From positions 1 to 64,000 of the forward strand of contig JAYFOQ010000028.1 of the NCBI GenBank assembly GCA_034932485.1: DNA of 64,000 nt, read 5' to 3'. Origin of the DNA: Gordonibacter sp034932485 (GTDB lineage Bacteria > Actinomycetota > Coriobacteriia > Coriobacteriales > Eggerthellaceae). Below the pieces are notes generated by a model. It was not told the DNA's origin. It did no database searches and saw only the letters and a program-made list of their open reading frames with translations. Both the position numbers and the translations under genes were made by a program. Shown here piece by piece: positions 15,996-24,738 of the stretch (positions are counted from its first letter, which is position 1; every line of letters begins with the position of its first letter).

Positions 15996-18176
15996 GTGAT
16001 CGTTATCTATGCTGAGAAACCCTCCCTCGGTCGCAAGATCGCCGAAGCTCTCGGCGCCAAGCGCAAAGGCACGGGATTCATGAGCGGCATAGGCAAATCG
16101 GGTGAGGAGATATTCGTCACCTGGGGGTTCGGACACATGGGCGGACTGGTGTACCCAGAGGCATATGACCCACGCTACAAAAGCTGGCAGGCACGCCCCT
16201 GCCCATTCATTCCCGACAAGTACCGCATCTCTCCCCAACCCGACCGCGGAGTGGAAGCGCAGCTGGCCGTGGTGGCCGACATGTTCAAGCCAGGTAACAC
16301 CATCATCTGCGCCACCGACGACGACCGCGAGGGCGAACTCATCTTCGCCTATGTGTGCGAGCTCATCGGCTATGAGGGGCCCTATCAACGCGTGAAGATA
16401 GACTCGCTCACCACTGGCGGCATCCGACGTGCCTTTGGTACGCTTATCGACGGCGCCGCGCGCAAGGATATCGTGGCGGCCGGACGTGCCCGCGCCATCG
16501 CCGACTGGGTAGTGGGCATCAACCTGACCTGCGCGAGCACCCTGCACTTCATGCGCGGCAAGAGCAAGACCATGAGCGTCGGACGCGTGCAGACACCTAC
16601 GCTGGCCATGATTGTCGAACGCGAGCTGGCCATCAAGAACTTCCAAGGCAAGTCGCTTTTCACCCCCACCGCCACGATAGCCATGCCCGATGGCGAAACC
16701 TACACAGCCAAAAGCGAATCGGGTTCCACCGAAGACGAAAGGGCGGCCAAAACGCTGATCGAACGCGTGAAGGGCTGCGACCTCAAAGTGCACAGCCTTG
16801 AAACCAAAGAGAAGCGCACGAACCCACCGCTGCTCTACTCCCAAACCACCCTGCAAATGGATGCAAACAAAAAACTTGGCTATACCGCCCAGCAAACGCT
16901 CGACTGCTCTCAAGAGCTCTATGAGCAGGGCTTCATCACCTACCCGCGTACTTCGAGTCAATACCTCACCAACGACATGGCCCCCACCGTCCACAAGGTG
17001 CTGGAAATCCTCGGCCGCTGCGAGCGCTACAAGCGCTTCGTGACAGGAGCTTCTCTTGAGAACTTCCCCTCAAGCACCTGCAACGACGACAAGGTGGAAT
17101 CCCACTTCGCCATTGTCCCTACCGGCAAGATTCCCCAAGGGGCCTCCCCTGCTGCGGTCGACCTTTACGACCTTATTGCGAAGTCGCTCATTCGCCTGTA
17201 CTACCCCGCTGCTCTGGTGGAGGAAACCACGGCCACGCATCATGCCGTAACCACGCCGGCATGCCCCGTGGTGCAAAGCGGACAGGTAGTACCCGGCTGC
17301 ACAGTACTGGCCGCGGATGGCGAGCCGGAGCGCTTCGTAGCGCGCGGCACCATCATTCGCCGCAAGGGCTGGTGGGTGGTGGATGCCATGCCCAAGCGCG
17401 AAAAGGACACTCTTCCACCCATTGAGGAAGGCGGTACCTACCCTGCCACCTTCGAAGTGCGCAAGACCGAAACGAAGCCTCCCAAGCGCTACACTGACGA
17501 GACGCTCGTGTCAGCTATGAAGTCGGCCGGCAAGTCGCTTGAAGACGAGGACTACAAAGAAATACTCTCCGATCCGCGTCACATGGGCATCGGCACCGAC
17601 GCCACCCGCGCGGGCATCATCGAGACGCTCGTAGGACGCGGCTTCATCGAGCGCAAGAAGAAGCAGATCCATGCTACGCCCTTCGGCATCCAGGTTATCA
17701 AGACACTGCCCATCGACGATCTCAAAAGCGCCACCCTCACCGCGCAGTGGGAGCAGCGTCTTAAGGCCGTCGAGAGTGGCACCGACAACATGGAATTGTT
17801 CGTGCGCGACATCGAAGAGCAGACACGTCGCTGGTGCGAAAGCGTCAACCAAGCCACGGGCGTAATCGTCACGCTCAAAGAACCCGACCCCGAACTCGTC
17901 GGGGCCACCTGTCCGCTTTGCGGCGCACCCCTACGCTTCACCACAGCAGGAGTGGGCTGCGCCGCCTTTCCGTTCACCCAATGCGGTTTCACTATCTGGA
18001 GCAAGGTCGCCCAAAAACAACTCACCAAAAACCAAATGGCAACCTTGGCCGTCAAAGGAAAAACTCCCGTACTCAAAGGATTCATCAGCAAGAAAGGCGA
18101 GAAATTCGACGCAGCCCTCGTAATCGACGCGAAAACTGGCCGTACCTCCTTCAGCTTCCCGCCACGCGAAGGGTAA
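15996..18176 (+). CDS. topB: Type IA DNA topoisomerase III
   Basis: A 726-residue protein that relaxes or decatenates DNA through a single-strand break. The Toprim domain starts IVIYAEKPSLGRKIAEALG and has the acidic DDDREGELI. The active-site motif is GFITYPRTSS with Tyr316 as nucleophile. The C-terminus has one four-cysteine zinc cluster (CPLCG...C...C) rather than the several seen in topoisomerase I, which fits TopB. GTG 15996 has AAAGGAA six bases upstream. A TTG at 15978 would place that site inside the gene. The gene looks GC-richer than its surroundings (by eye). It sits between a tRNA with an adjacent IS remnant and a Mo-enzyme operon. Confidence 0.93.
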   Translation: MIVIYAEKPSLGRKIAEALGAKRKGTGFMSGIGKSGEEIFVTWGFGHMGGLVYPEAYDPRYKSWQARPCPFIPDKYRISPQPDRGVEAQLAVVADMFKPGNTIICATDDDREGELIFAYVCELIGYEGPYQRVKIDSLTTGGIRRAFGTLIDGAARKDIVAAGRARAIADWVVGINLTCASTLHFMRGKSKTMSVGRVQTPTLAMIVERELAIKNFQGKSLFTPTATIAMPDGETYTAKSESGSTEDERAAKTLIERVKGCDLKVHSLETKEKRTNPPLLYSQTTLQMDANKKLGYTAQQTLDCSQELYEQGFITYPRTSSQYLTNDMAPTVHKVLEILGRCERYKRFVTGASLENFPSSTCNDDKVESHFAIVPTGKIPQGASPAAVDLYDLIAKSLIRLYYPAALVEETTATHHAVTTPACPVVQSGQVVPGCTVLAADGEPERFVARGTIIRRKGWWVVDAMPKREKDTLPPIEEGGTYPATFEVRKTETKPPKRYTDETLVSAMKSAGKSLEDEDYKEILSDPRHMGIGTDATRAGIIETLVGRGFIERKKKQIHATPFGIQVIKTLPIDDLKSATLTAQWEQRLKAVESGTDNMELFVRDIEEQTRRWCESVNQATGVIVTLKEPDPELVGATCPLCGAPLRFTTAGVGCAAFPFTQCGFTIWSKVAQKQLTKNQMATLAVKGKTPVLKGFISKKGEKFDAALVIDAKTGRTSFSFPPREG

Positions 18177-18213
18177 GGCTGCTGTCCAAACAGGTAAAGC
18201 GAGGTAAGCGATC

Positions 18214-18440
18214 ATGCAAATCAACCGGTTATTCGAAATGGTATACCTACTGCGCGGCGACTACTGATTCTTCAAACTGCGCCACATCGAGCAGCTCACT
18301 CTACTTACCGACCACGTCGAGCGCACCACCCCCCCCCTGAAGGCATGCGTTGGCAATCCGGACTTTCGAGATGAGTTCGTCACCAATTGGAATGCCCTGC
18401 TTCCCTTCACCAACCACCAAAACCCCTATCACCCACAAAA
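18214..18440 (+). pseudogene. Remnant of a WYL-domain HTH regulator (tentative)
   Basis: ATG 18214 begins MQINRLFEMVYLLRGDY and stops at 18267. The opening matches the first helix of DeoR-like HTH (HTH_11) regulators that carry WYL domains. In the same frame just after the stop, FFKLRHIEQLTLLTDHVER resembles the C-terminal strand-helix of a WYL domain (F-R-L-x-R-I-x-x-L). If so, the middle of the gene is deleted and only the two ends are joined. The right end is uncertain because the frame stays open past the hairpin. The match is by eye only. Confidence 0.4.
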
Positions 18441-18473
18441 CGAGCGCTCACTGATAGTTGCAGTGAGCGCTCG
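18441..18473. terminator. 12-bp perfect hairpin, terminator-like
   Basis: CGAGCGCTCACT (18441-18452) pairs with AGTGAGCGCTCG (18462-18473) over a nine-base loop. On the minus strand a TTTT follows, and on the plus strand there is no clear T-run. It could end topB transcription. Confidence 0.55.
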
Positions 18474-18875
18474 TGTAATCTTAGATACCCAGCGAGAATT
18501 GCTCGATACAGCACGCTAGAAGTCTCCCAGCAGCAATAGCGACAACAAACACTCGTCTGCATAGGCAGCCTCTCACTTCTCAGCACCTCCCGAGACCTTG
18601 CCCTTAACGTTGGCTGATTTCGCAATGCCAAGACAGTTTCCCCACGTCAATATCTCATACCAATAGGCTGACCGCCTGTTTCGTTCGGACCGGAATGCTG
18701 AAAACAACCTTCTCATTATGTGTGGGGGACTAAAGCACGCACGCCCTCCTTATTCTGAACATCGTTCGTAGTCATGCCCGTGTCTCGCGCGTGTTTCGCA
18801 GAGCAAGACGGGTGCTTGGACGACACACGAGAGACGAGAACGATAAGGGAAGAAACAGAACAAAGGAGGAAACGA
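18474..18875. other. Intergenic leader of the first Mo operon
   Basis: No convincing gene was seen in these 400 bases. An imperfect 13-bp inverted repeat (11 of 13 matching) joins 18782-18794 with 18823-18835, about 25 bases before the ribosome-binding site of the Mo enzyme. It may form an RNA hairpin or be a regulator site. No strong sigma-70 promoter was recognised, which fits a gene needing an activator. Confidence 0.4.
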
Positions 18876-21227
18876 ATGGCCGAAACGACGTACAAGCGCG
18901 GCACGCGCAAACCGAAGAGCGACGTTGCCCCAGCGCCTGCGGCCGAGACGCCGAAGGTCCCGTGGACCTGGGAGGAAGACGGCATGACCGTCATCCGCGG
19001 CACAGCACGCTCGGCACCAGGGTGCCATAACGTATGCGGCATTTTGTCGTATGTGAAAGATGGCAAGCTGGTGAAGGTAGAGGGCGACCCCGAGGACCCT
19101 TACAACCAAGGGCGCCTCTGCAGCCGATGCCTCTGCATCCCCGACTACGTCTACCATGAGGACCGCCTGTTGCACCCAATGAAGCGCGACCGCGCCGACC
19201 GCGGCAAAGACAAGTTTGTGGAGTGCAGCTGGGACGAAGCCTATGACATCATCGTGCGCGAGTTCAAGCGCGTCGCCGATACCTACGGCTCCGACAAGAT
19301 AGCCATGTGCCAGGGCACGGGCCGCGACATCCACCAAGTCACGCGCCTGAACGCCTGCGTCGGCTCGCCGAACGAGGGCGTTCCCTACTTTGCCGGCAAC
19401 TCCTGCTACCTGCCGCGTATCGCCTCCATGGCCTGCATGCTGGGCGGCGCGTGCGTCATGGACTGCTCGCAGTTCCTCCCCCAGCGCTACGACGACGAGC
19501 GCTACACGGTACCCGAGTACTGCATTGTCTGGGGACATCAGCCCTTCTACAGCAACGCCGACGGCTTCTACGGCCATTGGATCACTGATCTGATGAAGCG
19601 CGGCATGAAGGTGGCCGTCATTGATCCGCAGCTCACCTGGCTTGCGGCTCGCGCCGGTGCCGACTGGCTGCGCGTGCGCCCCGGCGGCGACGGCGCACTG
19701 GCCATGGCCATGCTGAAAGTGGTTTGCGACGAAAAGCTCTACAATCAGGAATTCTGCGACAAGTGGGTCTACGGCCTCGAAGCCGTATGTGAACGCGTGG
19801 CTAACATGGACCTGGACGACCTCTGCGCGAAAGCCTGGGTAGACAAAGACGACGTCGTGCGCGTGGCCCGCACCTATGCCACTTCGCATCCGGCGACCAT
19901 TCAGTGGGGCGTGGCGCTGGACCAGCAAACCGGCGGCCAACAGGCGGCGCATGCCATCACGGCTCTCTGGTGCATCACCGGCAACCTAGACATCCCCGGC
20001 GGCAACGTCATGGGAGATGCCTGCTGGGGCATCGACCAGCCGAACTGGGTAGGAACCTGGGGCTGGGACGAGCTCATGACCGAGGAAGAGCAGTCCAAGC
20101 GCATCGGCGTGGAGCGCTACCCCATGTTCGCCGTGGGCTTCAAGAACCTATCCTCCAACGCCACCATCGAGAAGTGGCAGGCTGGCGAGGTGCCCATCCG
20201 CGCCGCCTACATCGTCACGAACAACTTTTTGGCCACCATGGGTGCACAAGCCGAAACTCAGCTGGAATGGTACAAGCAGATCGACTTCATCGTGGTGTCC
20301 GACCTGTTCATGACCCCCACCATGATGGCACTGGCCGACGTGGTGTTGCCAGCAGCCACCTACGAGGAGCGCGACGGCTTCGGCGGCCTGAACGCCTACC
20401 GCATCAGCTGCATCAACAAGGCCATTGAGCCGGTGGGCGATTCCAAGCCTGACAACACCATCTTCCTGGAGCTGGGCAAGTTGCTGACCGATGCCATCCG
20501 CCCACAGAACAACGACATTGCCTGGCCATGGGACAACGTACAGGAAATGTGGGACTACGCACTTGAGGACGGCGGCTTCACCTGGAACGAGCTGCGCGAG
20601 TCCACCTGGAAGTACCCCGAGTTCAAGTACCGCAAGTACGAGACCGGCGACTTGCGCCCCGACGGACAGCCGGGCTTCCGCACCGAAACCGGACGCGCGG
20701 AAATCTACTCCATGGTGTTCCATCACACGTCCTGGTCGGGCCTAGACCCGCTACCTTCCTACGTCGAGCCGGCAGAAAGCCCCTATAGCGCGCCTGAGGA
20801 TACGCAGGAGTATCCCTACATCGTCACGTCCGGTGCCCGCGTGCCGCACTTCTTCCACTCCGAGCAGCGCCAGATGGCTAAGCTGCGCACGCTTCATCCG
20901 GACCCGCTGGTGTACCTGCATCCCGACACCGCTGCCAAAAACGGCATCGAAGAGGGCGACTGGATCTGGCTTGAGAACAAGCATGGCAAATGCAAGTACA
21001 AGGCCTCGTTCAATGACACCTATGAACCACGCGTCATGCAGGCCGAGCACGGCTGGTGGTTCCCCGAACGCAAAGACGCCGCCGAGGAGAACGTAGCCGA
21101 CGAGCAGAAGGGCCTGTTTGGCGTACTCGAATCCAACATCAACAACCTCGTACCCTTCGAGGCTGGCGTGTCGGGCTTCGGTTCGAACTACAAGGCCATG
21201 ATGTGCAAAATTTATAAGGCCGATTAA
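18876..21227 (+). CDS. Cytoplasmic molybdopterin (Mo-bisMGD) oxidoreductase, acetylene hydratase/transhydroxylase-like
   Basis: A 783-residue catalytic subunit of the DMSO-reductase superfamily. The N-terminus has no Tat or Sec signal. The [4Fe-4S] site is GCHNVCG plus LCSRC. The candidate Mo-ligating residue is Cys177 in GNSCYLPR. The C-terminal MGD-binding half contains GWWFPE. Overall length, lack of a signal and the partner ferredoxin resemble acetylene hydratase, pyrogallol transhydroxylase and the gut catechol dehydroxylases of Eggerthellaceae. AAAGGAGG (18862-18869) sets ATG 18876. Downstream genes for a ferredoxin, an amidohydrolase and two transporters suggest a dedicated pathway. 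It shares long stretches with the second enzyme at 33650. Substrate not determinable. Confidence 0.9.
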   Translation: MAETTYKRGTRKPKSDVAPAPAAETPKVPWTWEEDGMTVIRGTARSAPGCHNVCGILSYVKDGKLVKVEGDPEDPYNQGRLCSRCLCIPDYVYHEDRLLHPMKRDRADRGKDKFVECSWDEAYDIIVREFKRVADTYGSDKIAMCQGTGRDIHQVTRLNACVGSPNEGVPYFAGNSCYLPRIASMACMLGGACVMDCSQFLPQRYDDERYTVPEYCIVWGHQPFYSNADGFYGHWITDLMKRGMKVAVIDPQLTWLAARAGADWLRVRPGGDGALAMAMLKVVCDEKLYNQEFCDKWVYGLEAVCERVANMDLDDLCAKAWVDKDDVVRVARTYATSHPATIQWGVALDQQTGGQQAAHAITALWCITGNLDIPGGNVMGDACWGIDQPNWVGTWGWDELMTEEEQSKRIGVERYPMFAVGFKNLSSNATIEKWQAGEVPIRAAYIVTNNFLATMGAQAETQLEWYKQIDFIVVSDLFMTPTMMALADVVLPAATYEERDGFGGLNAYRISCINKAIEPVGDSKPDNTIFLELGKLLTDAIRPQNNDIAWPWDNVQEMWDYALEDGGFTWNELRESTWKYPEFKYRKYETGDLRPDGQPGFRTETGRAEIYSMVFHHTSWSGLDPLPSYVEPAESPYSAPEDTQEYPYIVTSGARVPHFFHSEQRQMAKLRTLHPDPLVYLHPDTAAKNGIEEGDWIWLENKHGKCKYKASFNDTYEPRVMQAEHGWWFPERKDAAEENVADEQKGLFGVLESNINNLVPFEAGVSGFGSNYKAMMCKIYKAD

Positions 21228-21246
21228 CCGCCGGAAAGGAAACGAC

Positions 21247-21591
21247 ATGTCTTATCAGGGAATCTTTGTCGACGTCGACTACTGCACCGGCTGCGAGGCG
21301 TGCGTGCTGGCCTGCCAGCAAGAGCACGGCTACACCGAGAAGCAATTCGGCCTAAAAATAACCAAGCTGGGCCCGCTGCACATCAACGAGGCCAAGAAGG
21401 ACTACCAGTACGATTTCATCCCCCAGTTCACCAAGTGGTGTGACCTGTGTGCCGAACGCACGAGCAAGGGTAAGCAGCCCACCTGCGTGCAACACTGCCA
21501 GGCGCAGTGTCTGGACTGGGGCCGCGTCGAGGACCTCGCGAAGAAGATCGAGGCCCCCAAGCAGATGATCGTCGCCATCAACCAGGCGTAA
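21247..21591 (+). CDS. Two-cluster ferredoxin subunit of the Mo enzyme
   Basis: A 114-residue 4Fe-4S protein. The first cluster motif is CTGCEACVLAC. The second group is CDLC followed by CVQHCQAQC after an insert. This is a short version of the DmsB/NrfC fold with cysteines for two clusters. It starts 19 bases after the Mo enzyme with GGAAAGGAAA upstream and is presumably its electron-transfer partner in the cytoplasm. No membrane anchor gene is present, so the electron donor must be soluble. Confidence 0.9.
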   Translation: MSYQGIFVDVDYCTGCEACVLACQQEHGYTEKQFGLKITKLGPLHINEAKKDYQYDFIPQFTKWCDLCAERTSKGKQPTCVQHCQAQCLDWGRVEDLAKKIEAPKQMIVAINQA

Positions 21592-21603
21592 GGTCATAGC
21601 GAG

Positions 21604-21631
21604 CTGGCGCCTCGGGGATACGAGGCGCCAG
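21604..21631 (+). terminator. Intra-operon hairpin after the ferredoxin gene
   Basis: CTGGCGCCTCG (21604-21614) pairs perfectly with CGAGGCGCCAG (21621-21631) over GGGATA. No T-run follows, so it probably acts as an mRNA-stabilising or partial attenuation hairpin rather than a full stop. Confidence 0.6.
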
Positions 21632-21664
21632 CCAAGGCAACCAAGCAGGGGAAGGAGGGCAACC

Positions 21665-21862
21665 ATGGCTCAACAGTTTGAGGACGATTTCGGCGGGCGT
21701 ATAGCCGAAAAGCTCATGCACGTCGACGTGCGCATTGCCGGCATAAACAACCGCGAAGTCACACAGCTCGAGCGCGAACAAGGGCGCATCGATTGGAAGG
21801 ACCGCAACTCCGCCAACATGAAGAAGATGGAGCAGAGCGAAGTCACCCCTATTTATCAGTAA
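21665..21862 (+). CDS. Small protein of the Mo operon, unknown
   Basis: A 65-residue, charged, soluble protein (MAQQFEDDFGGRIAEKLMHV...) with no cysteines, signal or membrane segment. GAAGGAGGGC just upstream of ATG 21665 is a strong ribosome-binding site. It lies between the ferredoxin and amidohydrolase genes in the same direction. It could be a small accessory or assembly subunit. No family was recognised. Confidence 0.72.
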   Translation: MAQQFEDDFGGRIAEKLMHVDVRIAGINNREVTQLEREQGRIDWKDRNSANMKKMEQSEVTPIYQ

Positions 21863-21948
21863 CGCTCGAACAAGACCCTGCCAGAGGTCGGCTGTCACGC
21901 TTCATTGAATGCGCGCCAGTCAACCTCTGTCTAGCGAAGGAGGCACCA

Positions 21949-23007
21949 ATGGCTGCAAACAAAGTCATCGACATCAACATGCACTTTTTGCCGACCGACC
22001 TTTTCACCAACGATGAAGTATTGAACGGTTTTCTGTACTCGGCCCCCGTGTCATTTGGCATGAAAGCCTACATTGACAAGACACCGGACGGCACGAAGGA
22101 TCAGCTCATCCTCGAGTACCCCGAGGGCAAACAAATCCTCAACTACGTGGAGGGTGACTACACACTTGAAACGAAGCTGCAGGCCATGGACGAGAATGGT
22201 GTGGACATCGCCCTTCTACGCATGCCCGTGTGGCAAGAATGGCTCTCACTGGACACCTGCAAGATCGTGAACGACCAGGCTGCCGCAATGTGTAAGCGCT
22301 CGAACGGCCGCCTGTACGCCAATGCCGTCATACCGCCCTGGGGTCGCAAGGAGGACATTCACGAACTCGAGCGCTGTATCGGCGAGCTGGGCATGGTAGG
22401 CGTACAGTTGGCTTGCTGCTACGGCGACCGCTTCCTCGATGACGAGATGTTCAAGCCCTACCTCAAGGTGCTCAACGACAAGAAGATTCCCGCTGTTGTG
22501 CACCATACGCCCGGCCAGAACGCCTATGAGAACTTCGACGAGTACACCGTACTGCGCCGCGAGCTTGGCCGCATCCATGCACAGGCTGCGGCGGTCGGCC
22601 GAGAGATCTATTCTGGCATGTTTGATGAATTCGAAAATCTGAAATTCATCCACACCATGTTCGGCGGCAACTGGTTTAGCCTGCAACACATCTTGGCTCC
22701 GCACAAGTCCACCAAAAAGAAGGAGGCCATGAACCGCTTGGCCACTAATGTGGATCACGAGGCTTATGACCGTTACCTGGCCAACAACATCTACTTTGAC
22801 ATGACGCATCCCATGAGCTGGGGCAAAGACCAACTCGAGTGTGCCGCAAAAGTGAACGGTACCGACCACCTGCTGCTGGGCTCATCGTTCCCCGTGTTCT
22901 ACGAATGGATGGCACGCTCCGTGGAGTCCATTAATGCATTGGATGTCACACAGGAGGAAAAGGACCTCATGCTGGGCGGCAATGCTGCGAAGCTGTTCAA
23001 CCTATAA
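21949..23007 (+). CDS. Amidohydrolase-2 (ACMSD/resorcylate decarboxylase-like) protein with altered metal site
   Basis: A 352-residue TIM-barrel protein of the amidohydrolase-2 family, whose members hydrolyse or decarboxylate aromatic or 2-oxo acids. Seen: an N-terminal strand VIDINMHFLP where the usual H-x-H is N10-x-H12; AVVHHTPG with the expected second-half His; FIHTMFGGNW; and LLGSSFPVFYEW where family members usually have G-S/T-D-x-P. The usual first His and the late Asp are therefore replaced, so metal binding may be altered. AAGGAGG (21937-21943) sets the start. Its place between a Mo enzyme and transporters points to acting on the same substrate. Confidence 0.82.
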   Translation: MAANKVIDINMHFLPTDLFTNDEVLNGFLYSAPVSFGMKAYIDKTPDGTKDQLILEYPEGKQILNYVEGDYTLETKLQAMDENGVDIALLRMPVWQEWLSLDTCKIVNDQAAAMCKRSNGRLYANAVIPPWGRKEDIHELERCIGELGMVGVQLACCYGDRFLDDEMFKPYLKVLNDKKIPAVVHHTPGQNAYENFDEYTVLRRELGRIHAQAAAVGREIYSGMFDEFENLKFIHTMFGGNWFSLQHILAPHKSTKKKEAMNRLATNVDHEAYDRYLANNIYFDMTHPMSWGKDQLECAAKVNGTDHLLLGSSFPVFYEWMARSVESINALDVTQEEKDLMLGGNAAKLFNL

Positions 23008-23013
23008 AACAAG

Positions 23014-23051
23014 CGTTTGGTGTGCGGCTGATCTCAGTCGCACACCAAACG
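23014..23051 (+). terminator. Hairpin between the amidohydrolase and MFS genes
   Basis: CGTTTGGTGTGCG (23014-23026) pairs perfectly with CGCACACCAAACG (23039-23051). No T-run follows. A second small hairpin, GACGCCC/GGGCGTC (about 23091-23111), lies just before the next ribosome-binding site. Confidence 0.6.
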
Positions 23052-23125
23052 GCGGACCGCCAATCGACGCCCGCTGAAACACCTAACTGACGCCCGTAAG
23101 GGGGGCGTCTGAAAGAGGGGAAACT

Positions 23126-24601
23126 ATGAGCAATCCTGCTGCTGCCGTTACAAACGGCACCCCTGCGGCAAAACCCGTGGAGAAAACCCCGTCCTACGCC
23201 TGGCCGTGCCTGATCGTGTCGCTGCTGGCAGGCATCGGCATGGTGTTTGCCTGGATGTGGCTGCCTGGCGTCACCTTCCCGGTGTTTAAGACCTGGCTCG
23301 CCGAGAACAACGCATTCTTCGCAAACCCCGCCAATTTTGGCCTGCTGTCCAACGTCATGGGCCTCGTGCCCATCGGCGCCCTCATCATGGCGCTGCCTAC
23401 CACGTTCGTCGTACGCAAGTTCGGCCCGAAGGCCACCACGCTTATCGGCATCGGCGCTGCCGTCGTAGGCACCGCCCTGAGCGCCGCCACCGTCAGCGGC
23501 AACTTCTACCTGTTCTTGGCTGGACGCTTCATCCTGGGCCTGGGGCTTTCCACCTGCGTGGTCGCGGGCCCCACCTGTGTGTCCATCTGGTTCCCCGACT
23601 CCACGCGCGGGCGCGCTATGGCCATCTGGTCGTGCTGGGCCCCTATCGGCATTTTCCTGTCCAACTTCATCAATGACGGCGTGTACCATCTGGTAGGCTC
23701 GAGTATCGCAAACCTCCAATGGGTGTGGGCGACGGTCGCCCTTGTGCTAGGCGTCCTGTTTGCTGTCGTGTTCCGTGAGCCACGTGCCGAAGAGCGCTCA
23801 CAGGTGTCGCCCGAGCGTAAGCCACTCAAGGCTGTGCTCAAGTTCTTCAAGAGCCGCCAACTGTGGTGCCTCATCATCATGTTCGCCATCTTTAACTACA
23901 TGAACTACGCCTTCAGCCAGTATCTAAAGACCTGGTTGCAGACACCTGAGCTGCTCGGCGGCTTCGGCTGGGATGCAACCACCGCAGGTCTTTGGGGCGG
24001 CCTGATCGTGGCCTGCGGTGCGCTCGCTCCTATTGGTGGCCTGATTCTAGACAAGACGCCCAAGGACAAGAAGTATCTCTGCGTGGTCGTCGGTATCCTG
24101 GGCCTCACTATCTGCTCTGCGCTAGCGTTCCAAGCTGCGTTCTTTATCCCGTATGTGTTGTTCTTCTGCATCGGCAACATGATGCTAAACGCCTGCTGCC
24201 GCCCACTCGTCCCAACGTTCGTGTTTAAGGGCGGCGCCACCGCTGTCGCGTTTGGCCTATCATTCTTGACACTGGGCCAGTACGCCGGCCAAATTGCCAC
24301 CAGCTACGTGTTCGCACCGTTCAGCGACGGCCTCACCGCTGCTTCCAACGTGGCTATCGAGGCCAAGAAGGCCGTGCTCGCCGCGGGCGGATCGCCTGCT
24401 GATTTCGGCGCTGCCATCGGACAGGCTGCCCAAGAGGCGCTTGCCCAGGGCATCCACGTCGACCCGATGCTGGCCTTTTGGGCGCTCGTGCCCGTCGGTA
24501 TTGTCGGCTGCCTACTGAGCTTCGGCGTCAAGCCTTCCAAGCAGCCCGCTACCACTCCCGCCGACAAGCCCATCGAAGGCCAAACGGCATCCCAGCACTA
24601 A
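23126..24601 (+). CDS. MFS transporter (first of two in the operon)
   Basis: A 491-residue major facilitator protein with about twelve helices. Between helices 2 and 3 it has the family-like RKFGPKATTLIG loop, and RGRAMAIWSCW follows later. The N-terminal ~25 residues are polar. AGAGGGGAAA precedes ATG 23126. As part of the Mo-enzyme operon it probably imports the substrate or exports the product of the pathway. The class resembles oxalate/formate and organic-anion transporters, but the substrate is unknown. Confidence 0.88.
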   Translation: MSNPAAAVTNGTPAAKPVEKTPSYAWPCLIVSLLAGIGMVFAWMWLPGVTFPVFKTWLAENNAFFANPANFGLLSNVMGLVPIGALIMALPTTFVVRKFGPKATTLIGIGAAVVGTALSAATVSGNFYLFLAGRFILGLGLSTCVVAGPTCVSIWFPDSTRGRAMAIWSCWAPIGIFLSNFINDGVYHLVGSSIANLQWVWATVALVLGVLFAVVFREPRAEERSQVSPERKPLKAVLKFFKSRQLWCLIIMFAIFNYMNYAFSQYLKTWLQTPELLGGFGWDATTAGLWGGLIVACGALAPIGGLILDKTPKDKKYLCVVVGILGLTICSALAFQAAFFIPYVLFFCIGNMMLNACCRPLVPTFVFKGGATAVAFGLSFLTLGQYAGQIATSYVFAPFSDGLTAASNVAIEAKKAVLAAGGSPADFGAAIGQAAQEALAQGIHVDPMLAFWALVPVGIVGCLLSFGVKPSKQPATTPADKPIEGQTASQH

Positions 24602-24738
24602 ACTTTCACGCCTTAAGCGGCCCGGTCCTGCTCCTTTGCAGCCGGGTCGCCTCCTTCAAACGGGAAGCCGCGCGCCTTGCTGCGGCTCGCCATCCGATAA
24701 ACCTGTATCTCTGCGCGCGCAGGGAGAAGGGATTCATC

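Noticed and set aside
15975..16994. 339-codon minus-strand open frame over topB
   Set aside because: Antisense to conserved Toprim and catalytic regions of topoisomerase III. Composition is typical of a shadow frame.
18331..18340. Homopolymeric C runs (also at 1311-1319)
   Set aside because: Short mononucleotide runs in intergenic DNA. They could be phase-variable but do not fall inside an intact gene.
18750..19952. 400-codon minus-strand open frame over the Mo enzyme
   Set aside because: It lies antisense to a clearly conserved gene, in GC-rich DNA where long shadow frames are expected, and has no recognisable motif.
22246..22869. 207-codon minus-strand open frame over the amidohydrolase
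   Set aside because: Antisense shadow without a ribosome-binding site or known motif.
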